DNA from: Flavimaricola marinus
GTDB lineage: Bacteria; Pseudomonadota; Alphaproteobacteria; Rhodobacterales; Rhodobacteraceae
Length of the DNA: 64,000 bases
Direction of reading: 5' to 3'
NCBI RefSeq assembly: GCF_900184895.1
Contig: NZ_FXZK01000001.1
Span: 868,001 to 932,000 of the forward strand
This document shows, one piece after another, positions 26,999-36,992 of this stretch. Position 1 is the stretch's first letter. Every line of letters begins with the position of its first letter. The notes under the pieces are model-generated. The model did no database searches and was not told the DNA's origin. It saw only the letters and a program-made list of their open reading frames with translations. The position numbers and the translations under genes are program-made.

Positions 26999-27631
26999 AT
27001 GGTTCGGCTTCTCTGCGCATTTCTGGTGGTATTGGCAGGGCCCTTGCGGGCGCAGGACACGGCGGGAGAGTTCGACTACTACGTGATGTCGCTCAGCTGG
27101 TCGCCGAACTGGTGCGCCCTCGAAGGGGACGATCGGAATTCGCCGCAATGCGACCCATCCGAGGATTTCGGCTGGGTTCTGCACGGATTGTGGCCGCAAT
27201 ACGAGAACGGCTGGCCACAGGATTGCTACTCCACGTTTCAGCCACCCAGCCGGAGCATGACAGGCGAGATGGCCGATATCATGGGGACCTCCGGGCTGGC
27301 GTGGTATCAGTGGAACAAGCACGGCACCTGCTCCGGTCTGCCACCGGGCGAATATTTCGCCCTCGCCCGCGAGGCCTACGACAGCATCGTGCGGCCGCCC
27401 GTCCTGCGGCAACTGGACCGGACGTTCACCCTGCCCGCCAGCATCATCGAAGAGGCGTTCATGCGGGATAATTCGGAACTGGCCGCCGATCAGATTACGA
27501 TCACCTGCCAGCGGGGTTATATTCAAGAGGCCCGGATTTGCCTGACCCGCGATCTGGAACCACGGCAATGCGGTTCGGACGTCATTCGGGACTGCACCCT
27601 GCAAGACGCCCTTTTCGATCCGGTCAGATAG
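26999..27631 (+). CDS. Ribonuclease T2 family protein, secreted
   Basis: A 210-residue endoribonuclease. A clear signal peptide (about residues 1-18, ending LRA-Q) precedes the T2 fold. Both catalytic segments are present: CAS I as LHGLWPQYE and CAS II as WNKHGTCSG, giving both histidines. Six or more cysteines suggest disulfides, consistent with periplasmic or outer location. It would degrade extracellular or periplasmic RNA for phosphate and nucleosides. The frame is open far upstream, antisense to trcR; ATG 26999 with AGGAAAG is the true start. Confidence 0.9.
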   Translation: MVRLLCAFLVVLAGPLRAQDTAGEFDYYVMSLSWSPNWCALEGDDRNSPQCDPSEDFGWVLHGLWPQYENGWPQDCYSTFQPPSRSMTGEMADIMGTSGLAWYQWNKHGTCSGLPPGEYFALAREAYDSIVRPPVLRQLDRTFTLPASIIEEAFMRDNSELAADQITITCQRGYIQEARICLTRDLEPRQCGSDVIRDCTLQDALFDPVR

Positions 27632-27656
27632 GACGGCAGGACAGCAACGGGCAAAG

Positions 27657-27679
27657 ATGAGGCGGGCGCAGGCCCACCT
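27657..27679 (-). terminator. Probable terminator of pckA
   Basis: A nine-pair stem with one G-U pair (27658-27666 with 27671-27679) and a four-base loop, followed on the minus strand by ATCTTTG. The T tract is short, so efficiency is uncertain. It lies 11 bases past the pckA stop. Confidence 0.55.
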
Positions 27680-27690
27680 CACTCCGTCAT

Positions 27691-29289
<1,599 letters not shown>

Positions 29290-29589
29290 TGTCTTTCTCC
29301 TGTGAAAGGGCTCCTCCAGCCCAAGTCCAGAAGGCTTAACACGATGATTTCGCAGCTGAACACCCCGGCGACAGGCAGTTAACGCAAACATTCGGCATGT
29401 TAGCGCAATCAAAAATTTTCATCGGTCGCAGGTGAGGCATTTTAGTCATTCCTAAGAGTTTTTCGTGGCAAATGTGCCGGACCGAAGGGGTCGATTCGCA
29501 GTTAGGGATTGATTCGCGCCTGTGATTTAGGGTCATAGTTGGAAAAAAGCAGGCAATAACAATCATTGAGCAGTAAGGGGTCTCCTCCC
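29290..29589. promoter_or_regulatory. Shared control region between pckA and chvI
   Basis: A 300-bp divergent spacer, notably more AT-rich than its surroundings, with no credible ORF. AT-rich stretches at about 29410-29465 and 29525-29570 are where promoters would be expected. I cannot assign individual -10/-35 boxes or a ChvI site with confidence. Confidence 0.5.
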
Positions 29590-30291
29590 ATGTCGAAAAT
29601 TGCATTGGTGGACGACGACAGGAATATCCTGACGTCTGTGTCCATGACTCTCGAGGCCGAAGGCTTCGAGGTTGAAACATATAACGACGGTCAGTCCGCT
29701 TTGGACGCTTTTAACAAACGCATGCCCGATATGGCTGTGCTGGACATCAAGATGCCCCGCATGGACGGGATGGATTTGCTTCAGCGGCTGCGGCAGAAAA
29801 CGTCGATGCCGGTCATTTTCCTGACCTCCAAGGACGACGAGATCGACGAGGTGCTCGGGCTTCGGATGGGCGCCGACGACTATGTGAAAAAGCCGTTTTC
29901 CCAGCGGCTGCTGGTCGAGCGTATCCGGGCGCTGCTGCGCCGTCAGGACGCGATCTCCGGCGACGCGGTCGAAGTGACCGAAGAAACCAAGATCATGGTC
30001 CGTGGCGAGCTGACGATGGATCCGCTGCGGCACGCGGTGAAATGGAAAGGTCAGGACGTCTCGCTGACTGTGACCGAATTCCTCCTGCTGCAAGCCCTCG
30101 CACAGCGTCCGGGCTTCGTGAAATCGCGTGATCAGCTGATGGACGTGGCCTACGACGATCAGGTCTATGTCGACGACCGCACCATCGACAGCCACATCAA
30201 GCGGCTGCGCAAGAAGATGCGGATGGCCGACAACGAGTTTTCCGCAATCGAAACGCTCTACGGGATCGGCTATCGCTACAACGAAGAGTAG
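29590..30291 (+). CDS. chvI: Response regulator ChvI
   Basis: A 233-residue OmpR/PhoB-type regulator. The receiver has the acidic pocket VDDDRN and phospho-acceptor Asp52 in [11 protein letters not shown], Lys in FLTSKDDE; the C-terminal winged helix contains [15 protein letters not shown] and [16 protein letters not shown]. ChvI in rhizobia and relatives responds to acid and envelope stress and controls exopolysaccharide and outer-membrane genes. ATG 29590 is used; an in-frame TTG at 29566 would add eight residues. Fifteen bases before chvG. Confidence 0.95.
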   Translation: MSKIALVDDDRNILTSVSMTLEAEGFEVETYNDGQSALDAFNKRMPDMAVLDIKMPRMDGMDLLQRLRQKTSMPVIFLTSKDDEIDEVLGLRMGADDYVKKPFSQRLLVERIRALLRRQDAISGDAVEVTEETKIMVRGELTMDPLRHAVKWKGQDVSLTVTEFLLLQALAQRPGFVKSRDQLMDVAYDDQVYVDDRTIDSHIKRLRKKMRMADNEFSAIETLYGIGYRYNEE

Positions 30292-30306
30292 GGATAGGCC
30301 AAACCG

Positions 30307-32052
30307 ATGACCGCATCGCCTCAGATCGACGTCAGAGACCTCAACTCCGTGCGCCGGGCCGCCAAGGCCGGCACGGGGCAGGTGTTGCTTGGCGATGACT
30401 GGGTCGATCCGGGCACCAGCGCCTCTTCGGCAGAGATGCGTGAACAACGGCGCAAGCGCGGATTCATCACGCTGAACCGGTCGCCGCTTGCGCGCAAGAT
30501 CATCACCTTCAACCTCGTGGCGCTGATCCTCCTCGTCGCGGGGATGCTCTATCTGGCGCCCTCGCGGGACAATCTGGCATTTCAGCGGGCCAGCGGTCTG
30601 GTCAGCGAAGCGCAGCTGATCGCGGATGTGTTCGAGGCCGGATTGCCGGTGAGCAGCCCGGTGAACCTGATCACCGGCGACGGTATCGACGTCGATTCCA
30701 CGCTGGCGGGGCTCAACCTGCGCGGCCGCATTCAGGTCTACATCTTCGACACCCAGGGCACGCTGGTCGGCGAAACCGAAGCGACCGGCAATGCCGGGTC
30801 GGTCAACGGGCTGGAAATGAACGGTCGGGGCACGATCCTGACCGATATGCTCAACGCCGCGTGGGACGGGCTGGCCCGCATTCTGGCCCCCAACAACGAG
30901 GAAGAGCCCAGAATCGATCCTCGCGCCAATGCGCAGGCCCTCGTGCAGACCGCGCTCGCGGGCGGAGCGACGGTCAAGACCTCCAACGACTCCGAGGGCC
31001 GGTCGGTCTTTGCCGTGGCAACGCCGATCATGCAGGGCGACAACCCGGTCGGGATCGTGGCGCTCACCTCTGCGGCCGGCGAAATTGATGCGCTGGTGCG
31101 GCACGAACGCGAGCAGGTCCTGCAAATGTTCGTCGTCGGGGTGCTGGTCTCCATCGGCCTGTCCCTGATCCTCGCCTCGACGATCGCAAACCCCATCGCC
31201 GATCTGGCCGCCGCGGCAGAGCTCGGGCGCGACCGCAACGCCCGCAAGATGTCGCCCGACCGGATTCGGATTCCCGATCTGTCGGCACGACCCGACGAGA
31301 TCGGGCGGCTCTCCTCGGCGCTGCGGGGCATGGTCTCGGCGCTCTATGAACGGATCGAAGCCAACGAACAATTCGCCGCCGATGTGGCGCACGAGCTCAA
31401 GAACCCGCTGGCCTCCCTGCGGTCCGCGACGGGCACCATGCGGGTCGCCAAGCGCGACGATCAGCGCGAGAAGATGATCGAGATCATCGAGCATGACGTG
31501 CGCCGCCTCGACCGGCTCGTCACCGACATCGCCAATGCCTCGCGGCTCGACAGCGAACTGGTCAAGGAGGCCGAAGAGAGCTTCGACCTGATCAAGATGC
31601 TGGGTAACCTGACCGAATTCCTCGAACGCGAAGCGCAGGCCAAGGACGTCGATTTCATCGCCGATCTGCCCTCGCAACCGATCATCATTCAAGGGCTCGA
31701 AGGACGGCTGGCGCAGGTCTTTGTCAACCTGATCACCAATGCGATTTCCTTCTGCGAAAGCGGCGATGCCATCCGGATCTGGGCACGCAAGCGGGAAAAC
31801 CGGGTGCTCGTCGTGGTCGAAGATACCGGCCCCGGCATCCCCGACAACGCGCTCTCCAAGGTGTTCCAGCGATTCTATTCAGAGCGGCCGGCGAACGATT
31901 TCGGCAACAATTCGGGGCTCGGGCTCGCGATTTCCAAACAAATCGTCGAAGCGCACGGAGGTGTGATCTGGGCCGAAAACATCCGGCCGACCGACACCGA
32001 CATCACCTCCGAACCGCTCGGCGCGCGTTTTGTGGTCGGCTTGCCGGTCTAG
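30307..32052 (+). CDS. chvG: Sensor histidine kinase ChvG
   Basis: A 581-residue membrane kinase: cytoplasmic N-terminus of about 65 residues, TM1 (ITFNLVALILLVAGMLYL), a periplasmic sensor of about 200 residues, TM2 (FVVGVLVSIGLSLILAS), HAMP, and the kinase core with H-box FAADVAHELKNPLASL (His362), N-box (NLITNAISF), G1 (VEDTGPGIPD) and G2 (SGLGLAI). In other alphaproteobacteria the periplasmic repressor ExoR gates it; no exoR is in this window. Confidence 0.95.
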   Translation: MTASPQIDVRDLNSVRRAAKAGTGQVLLGDDWVDPGTSASSAEMREQRRKRGFITLNRSPLARKIITFNLVALILLVAGMLYLAPSRDNLAFQRASGLVSEAQLIADVFEAGLPVSSPVNLITGDGIDVDSTLAGLNLRGRIQVYIFDTQGTLVGETEATGNAGSVNGLEMNGRGTILTDMLNAAWDGLARILAPNNEEEPRIDPRANAQALVQTALAGGATVKTSNDSEGRSVFAVATPIMQGDNPVGIVALTSAAGEIDALVRHEREQVLQMFVVGVLVSIGLSLILASTIANPIADLAAAAELGRDRNARKMSPDRIRIPDLSARPDEIGRLSSALRGMVSALYERIEANEQFAADVAHELKNPLASLRSATGTMRVAKRDDQREKMIEIIEHDVRRLDRLVTDIANASRLDSELVKEAEESFDLIKMLGNLTEFLEREAQAKDVDFIADLPSQPIIIQGLEGRLAQVFVNLITNAISFCESGDAIRIWARKRENRVLVVVEDTGPGIPDNALSKVFQRFYSERPANDFGNNSGLGLAISKQIVEAHGGVIWAENIRPTDTDITSEPLGARFVVGLPV

Positions 32053-32058
32053 GGCGCC

Positions 32059-32487
32059 ATGCCCGACCCGGCCAACCTCACCCTCCACGCCAACAGCGTC
32101 GCCTACCAAGGCAAGGCCATCCTGATCACCGGTGGTGCAGGACGCGGAAAATCCACGCTGTCACTGGCACTTATGGGGCGGGGCTGCGGGCTTATCGCAG
32201 ACGATCAAACGTATCTGAGCGTGCAAGACGGCCAGCTCATGGCCGCCTGCCCGCCCGCGATTTCGGGGCTGATCGAGGCGCGTGGCATCGGAATCCTGAA
32301 CGCCACCGCCCATCCTCCGGCCCCCGTGGCGCTCTGCATCGACATGGACAGAACCGAGACGGAGCGTTTGCCTCCGCAACGCAGCGTCACCTATCTCGGC
32401 GTCACGGTGCCCTTGATTTTGCATGTGCAGCATTGCCACTTTGACGCTGCGGTCATGCACTATATATCAGCGGGACGGAACGCTTGA
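32059..32487 (+). CDS. hprK: HPr kinase/phosphorylase, short alphaproteobacterial form
   Basis: A 142-residue protein equal to only the C-terminal catalytic domain of Firmicute HprK (about 310 residues). The P-loop is GGAGRGKSTLSLAL and the acidic catalytic segment is GLIADDQTYL; the later signature appears as ARGIGILNATA. It is expected to phosphorylate HPr on the regulatory serine. Six bases after chvG, and its TGA overlaps the rapZ ATG (TGATG), so it is translated as part of the operon. The missing N-terminal domain is normal for this order. Confidence 0.9.
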   Translation: MPDPANLTLHANSVAYQGKAILITGGAGRGKSTLSLALMGRGCGLIADDQTYLSVQDGQLMAACPPAISGLIEARGIGILNATAHPPAPVALCIDMDRTETERLPPQRSVTYLGVTVPLILHVQHCHFDAAVMHYISAGRNA

Positions 32488-33428
32488 TGATCACACCGAA
32501 ACCATACGAGGCCCCGCAACGGGCCGACGATACGCGGCAGCGCATCGTTCTCGTCACCGGGCCCTCCGGTGCCGGTCGGTCGACAGCGGTCAACGCGCTC
32601 GAGGATCTCGGCTTCGAAGTGATCGACAACATGCCGCTGTCGTTGCTCTCGCGGCTGATGGACGGGCCGCCCTTGGCGCGGCCGCTGGCGCTTGGACTCG
32701 ATGTGCGAAATCGGGATTTCGGGGTCGATGCGCTCATCGACACAATGGACCAACTGGCCGCACGGCCCGATATCGACGATCAGGTGCTCTATATCGACTG
32801 CAACGAAGACGATCTGGTGCGGCGCTATTCCGAAACGCGGCGGCGGCACCCGCTCTCGCCCGACTCGGTGCCGCTGGTCGGCATCCGGCAAGAGCTGGAG
32901 CTGCTGGTGCCGATCCGGGCGCGGGCCCATGTGCTGATCGACAGCAGCGGGATCACGCCGCACGACCTTCGGGCCGAAATCAGCGACGGTTTCGGGGCCC
33001 CTTCCGGGCAGAAGCTCGGGGTGACTGTGCAGTCCTTCTCGTTCAAGCGGGGCCTGCCGCGCGGGCTCGACATCATCCAGGACGTGCGCTTTCTGCGCAA
33101 TCCGCACTGGGATCCCTCCCTGCGCAGCAAGGATGGCCGCGACCCGGGCGTCGCCGCGCACATCGCCGGGGATCCGCGGTTCGAGGAGTATTTCGACAAG
33201 CTGCTCGACATGACGCTGTTCCTGCTGCCCGCCTACCGGGACGAGGGCAAAACCCACCTGTCCATCGGGATCGGGTGTACCGGAGGGCAACACCGATCGG
33301 TCTGTCTTGCAGAACGCCTTGCCGATTCTCTTGCAGAGAACGGTTGGCAGGTATCTAAAAGACATCGAGAACTGGAACGTCGGGCGACCGCTCAGACGGA
33401 TACACGCGAACAAGGAGCACAGAGGTGA
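32487..33428 (+). CDS. rapZ: RapZ family nucleotide-binding protein (RNase adapter)
   Basis: A 313-residue YvcJ/RapZ protein. The N-terminal P-loop domain has GPSGAGRST: arginine replaces the canonical Walker A lysine, so nucleotide handling may differ. The C-terminal domain keeps the family signature SIGIGCTGGQHRSV. In enterobacteria RapZ guides RNase E to the sRNA GlmZ and senses glucosamine-6-phosphate; that target is not assumed here. A conserved neighbour of PTS genes. ATG 32487 is preferred over TTG 32484. Confidence 0.92.
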   Translation: MITPKPYEAPQRADDTRQRIVLVTGPSGAGRSTAVNALEDLGFEVIDNMPLSLLSRLMDGPPLARPLALGLDVRNRDFGVDALIDTMDQLAARPDIDDQVLYIDCNEDDLVRRYSETRRRHPLSPDSVPLVGIRQELELLVPIRARAHVLIDSSGITPHDLRAEISDGFGAPSGQKLGVTVQSFSFKRGLPRGLDIIQDVRFLRNPHWDPSLRSKDGRDPGVAAHIAGDPRFEEYFDKLLDMTLFLLPAYRDEGKTHLSIGIGCTGGQHRSVCLAERLADSLAENGWQVSKRHRELERRATAQTDTREQGAQR

Positions 33429-33841
33429 TCGGCATCGTGATCGTCGCACATGGTGGTCTTGCTCGCGAATACCGCTCAGCGATGGAACATGTCGTCGGCC
33501 TCCAGCCGGGTGTCATTGCCATCACCATAGAGCCCGATGATGACAGGAATACGAAACAAGACGAAATTTGTGACGCCGCCGATGCGGTCGATACCGGCGA
33601 CGGGGTGGTGATCGTGACCGACATGTTCGGCGGCTCGCCCTCGAACCTCAGCCTGCGGGCCTGCGGGCCGACAAATCGGCGGATCCTCTATGGGGCCAAT
33701 CTGCCGATGCTGATCAAGCTGGCCAAATCGCGGGGACGCTCCGTGCCCGACGCCGTCGAGGCCGCGATGAACGCCGGGCGCAAATACATCGACAGCCACG
33801 CCGTGCCCAGCAATGTGCAAGCGACAAGGTCCGCCGGATGA
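33425..33841 (+). CDS. PTS EIIA component, mannose family
   Basis: A 138-residue EIIA-Man domain protein. The phospho-histidine is His9 in IVIVAHGGLA, and the second core segment is TDMFGGSPSNL. No EIIB, EIIC or EIID accompanies it, so it is part of a regulatory PTS rather than a sugar transporter. GTG start overlaps the rapZ stop (GTGA); its own stop overlaps the HPr ATG (ATGA). Confidence 0.92.
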   Translation: MIGIVIVAHGGLAREYRSAMEHVVGLQPGVIAITIEPDDDRNTKQDEICDAADAVDTGDGVVIVTDMFGGSPSNLSLRACGPTNRRILYGANLPMLIKLAKSRGRSVPDAVEAAMNAGRKYIDSHAVPSNVQATRSAG

Positions 33842-34113
33842 CTCCGACCAAGCAGAAACTCAAGATCGTCAACATCAAGGGGCTGCACGCCCGCGCCTCC
33901 GCCAAGCTGGTCGAAGTCGTCGAAAGTTTCGACGCCGAAGCGACCGTTTCGCACGACGGGCAATCCGCCAATGCCGACAGCATCATGGGGCTTTTGATGT
34001 TGGCAGCCTCAAACGGAAGCATTATTGAGGTAGAAACACGTGGCCCGGACGCGGATGCTCTCGGCCACGCTATTGCAGCGCTCGTGGCCGACAAATTCGG
34101 TGAAGGCGACTGA
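33838..34113 (+). CDS. HPr phosphocarrier protein
   Basis: A 91-residue HPr. Catalytic His17 lies in IKGLHARASAK; the regulatory serine is Ser48 in NADSIMGLLML, the target of the HprK encoded three genes upstream. It would take phosphate from EI (PtsP/PtsI, not in the window) and pass it to the EIIA. Translation is coupled to the EIIA gene by a 4-base overlap. Confidence 0.95.
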   Translation: MTPTKQKLKIVNIKGLHARASAKLVEVVESFDAEATVSHDGQSANADSIMGLLMLAASNGSIIEVETRGPDADALGHAIAALVADKFGEGD

Positions 34114-34157
34114 CAAGTAGATGCGCATCGCGCGACACTGCGAAGGATGAGCACAAG

Positions 34158-35045
34158 TTGACGGACGAAACGCAGAACATCGGTATAGCCGCGCGCAAAT
34201 TGACGCCGCCAGAGCCCGAGATGCCGGGCTATGACCGGCGTAATCTGACCTATTCGAACACCTTCGCCAGTCCGACAAAGCGAGCTTTGATCCGAACAAT
34301 CGAATGGATGACGGGCAAGATCGCGATCATGCGGATGCTGCGGACCTTCCGCAAGCAGGGGCCGCACACGCGCGAACGGCTCTGGCTCGACGCGTTGGAT
34401 ATCATGCGGATCCGGATCGAAACGCCAGAGAGCCAGATCCGGAATATCCCGGCCACCGGGCCCTTGATCATCGTCGCCAACCACCCGCACGGGATGGTCG
34501 ACGGTATGGTGATCGCGGCGCTGATCAGCAAGGTCCGGCACGACTACAAGATCCTCGTGCGCTCGATCCTCACCGGGATCGACGACATGGCCGCCAGCTT
34601 TCTGATCCCGGTGCCCTTCCCGCACGAAGACGACGCCCAGCAAAAGGGAATCGCCATGCGGGCCGCCGCGATGGAGACCCTGTCCGACGGCGGTGTGATC
34701 GCGCTGTTTCCCTCTGGGGTGGTTGCCGCGTCGGAAACCCTGACCGGGCCGGCGATCGAAGCCGAGTGGAACGTCTTTACCGCAAAGATGATCCGCCGGT
34801 CGGGGGCGACCGTGGTGCCGCTCTACTTTCCGGGATCGAATTCGCGGATGTATCAGATGGCCAACAAGATCTCGCCCGCGATCCGGCAAGGGCTGTTGCT
34901 GCACGAGATCGTCGCCGCCTGCAAAAAGCCGCAAGCCCCCGTCATCGGCGCCCCGATCCCTCCCGAAGAGATCAGCGAGCGGATGAAAGACCCGCGCGCC
35001 GGGATGGCATGGCTGCGCCAGCACACGCTGGATCTGGGCGCGTAA
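34158..35045 (+). CDS. Lysophospholipid acyltransferase family protein
   Basis: A 295-residue PlsC-like acyltransferase. The active-site motif is ANHPHGMVDG, the HPxGxxDG variant of HX4D found in one lysophospholipid acyltransferase subfamily; the substrate loop is FPSGVV and the later PLYFPG matches block IV. It probably esterifies lysophospholipid or a lysolipid precursor at the inner membrane. The TTG start follows HPr by 44 bp on the same strand, so it may be the last gene of the chvI operon, linking it to envelope lipid control. Confidence 0.82.
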   Translation: MTDETQNIGIAARKLTPPEPEMPGYDRRNLTYSNTFASPTKRALIRTIEWMTGKIAIMRMLRTFRKQGPHTRERLWLDALDIMRIRIETPESQIRNIPATGPLIIVANHPHGMVDGMVIAALISKVRHDYKILVRSILTGIDDMAASFLIPVPFPHEDDAQQKGIAMRAAAMETLSDGGVIALFPSGVVAASETLTGPAIEAEWNVFTAKMIRRSGATVVPLYFPGSNSRMYQMANKISPAIRQGLLLHEIVAACKKPQAPVIGAPIPPEEISERMKDPRAGMAWLRQHTLDLGA

Positions 35046-35921
35046 TCAGCGGGTCGGGACCGGCTCGTCTCCGCGATAGTCGTAGAACCCGCGCTGGGTC
35101 TTGCGGCCAAGCCAGCCGGCTTCGACATATTTCGTCAGCAGCGGACAGGGGCGATACTTGGTATCGGCCAATCCGTCGTGCAACACGTTCATGATCGCAA
35201 GACAGGTGTCGAGGCCGATGAAATCGGCAAGCTCGAGCGGACCCATCGGGTGATTGGCGCCCAGTTTCAGCGAGGTGTCGATCGACTTCACCGATCCGAC
35301 GCCCTCATAGAGGGTATAGATCGCCTCGTTGATCATCGGCATCAGGATGCGGTTGACGATGAATGCCGGGAAATCCTCGGAGCTGGAGGCGGTCTTGCCG
35401 AGGCTGTCGACGACCGCGAGGCAGGTGTCGAACGTCTCCTTGTCGGTCGCGATGCCGCGGATCAATTCGACAAGCTGCATCACCGGCACCGGGTTCATGA
35501 AGTGAAAGCCCATGAACTTCTCGGGGCGGTCCGTGCGGGCGGCCAACCGGGTGATCGAAATCGACGAGGTGTTGGAGGTGAGAATCGTATCCGGCTTCAG
35601 ATGCGGAATGAGGTCCTCGAAGATCGCCTGCTTGACGGTTTCGCGCTCGGTCGCGGCCTCGATAATAAGGTCAGTTTGACCTAAATCGGTCAGAGTCAGG
35701 GTGCTGCCGATGCGGCTGAACGCCTCGTCCTTTTGCGCCTGACTGATCACCTCGCGGCTGACCTGACGGTCCAGGTTCTTGGAAATGAGGGCCTTCGCAG
35801 CCTCCAGCGCGTCGGCGCTGATGTCGGTCATGAGCACTTCATATCCAGCCAAAGCAAAGACATGCGCTATGCCATTGCCCATCTGGCCTGCGCCTACAAC
35901 GCCCACTCGGTTAATGGCCAT
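35046..35921 (-). CDS. 3-hydroxybutyryl-CoA dehydrogenase
   Basis: A 291-residue NAD-dependent 3-hydroxyacyl-CoA dehydrogenase. N-terminal Rossmann motif VGVVGAGQMGNGIAHVFALAG; catalytic region GFHFMNPVPVMQLVE with the conserved His in MGFHF and Glu; C-terminal dimer domain NRILMPMINEAIYTL. It reduces acetoacetyl-CoA or oxidises 3-hydroxybutyryl-CoA in butyrate/PHB or ethylmalonyl-CoA-linked metabolism. Convergent with the acyltransferase, ending on the very next base. The etf genes nearby are on the same strand but separated by the DUF6473 gene. Confidence 0.94.
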   Translation of the reverse strand: MAINRVGVVGAGQMGNGIAHVFALAGYEVLMTDISADALEAAKALISKNLDRQVSREVISQAQKDEAFSRIGSTLTLTDLGQTDLIIEAATERETVKQAIFEDLIPHLKPDTILTSNTSSISITRLAARTDRPEKFMGFHFMNPVPVMQLVELIRGIATDKETFDTCLAVVDSLGKTASSSEDFPAFIVNRILMPMINEAIYTLYEGVGSVKSIDTSLKLGANHPMGPLELADFIGLDTCLAIMNVLHDGLADTKYRPCPLLTKYVEAGWLGRKTQRGFYDYRGDEPVPTR

Positions 35922-36086
35922 ACGGTCTTACTCTCTGATGCTGTGTCCGGGGCACAATAGGCCCGGCCCGACCCCGGCGGCAAGGCCGCAAATCCCTTAA
36001 AATCAGTTGTGAATTGCCAGTTTAGCTAATCCTCAATCGTTTAGGGCGAATCTGGCGTCGGTGAGTGAAATAACGGTGGGTGTTCG

Positions 36087-36923
36087 ATGAAGCACGAGAC
36101 GCTGGATAGCGCAGGTATCAGCTATGGTACCTGCAGATACGGAAATTCGAAACTGTTCTTCCGGGGGCCCAAGAAATCCCTCGAAGGAAAGTATCTGACC
36201 TTCATCGGCGGGACCGAGACCTACGGGAAATTCATTCCCCGGCCGTTTCCCCAGATGATCGAGGATATGATGGGAACGACCTGCGTGAATTTCGGCGCGG
36301 TGAATGCCTCCATCGACGCGTTCCTGCATGAAACGGTTGTCCAGAACGCCGCCAAGAAGGCGGAGGTCAACGTCGTTCAGGTGATGGGCGCGCACAACAT
36401 GTCCAACCGGTTCTACACGGTGCATCCGCGGCGCAACGACCGCTTCGTGCGGGCCTCCAGCGTACTGCGGGCGATCTATCCCGAGGTCGACTTTACCGAA
36501 GTCTGCTTCACCCGGCACCTGCTGACCCGGCTCTACAAGGTCTCGCCGGAACGGTTCGAGATCATCCGCGAAGAGCTTCAGCAGGCATGGCGCGCCCGGA
36601 TGAAAGGGTTCCTGCAGGATGTCGGCAAGAACACCCTGCTGCTCTGGTTCTCGGATCACCTGCCCACCGATGCCCACTGGGCCGACCGCCCGGATCCGCT
36701 CAGCTCGGACCCGTTGTTCATCACGCGCAGCATGATCGACGAATTGCGGCCGATCGTGCGCAGCGTCGTTCTGGTGCAGCCCAGCGCCAAGGCGCGGGCC
36801 AACAACACCACCGACATGATCGTGCCCGAAGGACAGGCCGTCGCCGCCAAGGCGATGCTGGGCGTCCGCGCCCACAAAGAGGCCGCCGAAGCCCTGACAC
36901 AGAGCATCCGGTCTGGCTTCTGA
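36087..36923 (+). CDS. DUF6473 family protein
   Basis: A 278-residue protein of a family mainly seen in Rhodobacteraceae. Visible features: GGTETYGKFIPRPFPQMIED near the N-terminus, NFGAVNASIDAFL, then LLLWFSDHLP. The early GGTETYG and later DHL resemble an SGNH-like layout, but I cannot place a catalytic triad. No signal peptide or membrane helix. It stands alone between oppositely oriented genes. Function unknown. Confidence 0.78.
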   Translation: MKHETLDSAGISYGTCRYGNSKLFFRGPKKSLEGKYLTFIGGTETYGKFIPRPFPQMIEDMMGTTCVNFGAVNASIDAFLHETVVQNAAKKAEVNVVQVMGAHNMSNRFYTVHPRRNDRFVRASSVLRAIYPEVDFTEVCFTRHLLTRLYKVSPERFEIIREELQQAWRARMKGFLQDVGKNTLLLWFSDHLPTDAHWADRPDPLSSDPLFITRSMIDELRPIVRSVVLVQPSAKARANNTTDMIVPEGQAVAAKAMLGVRAHKEAAEALTQSIRSGF

Positions 36924-36945
36924 CAACCAAACCTCACCGGACATG

Positions 36946-36969
36946 AAAAAGGGGGCACGCGGCCCCCTT
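36946..36969 (-). terminator. Terminator of the etfBA operon
   Basis: AAGGGGGC/GCCCCCTT eight-pair stem (36949-36956 with 36962-36969) with a five-base loop; on the minus strand it runs into a tract of five T residues. It lies 24 bp after the etfA stop and also just past the DUF6473 gene on the other strand. Confidence 0.85.
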
Positions 36970-36992
36970 CGTCACACCCATCTGCGATGAGT

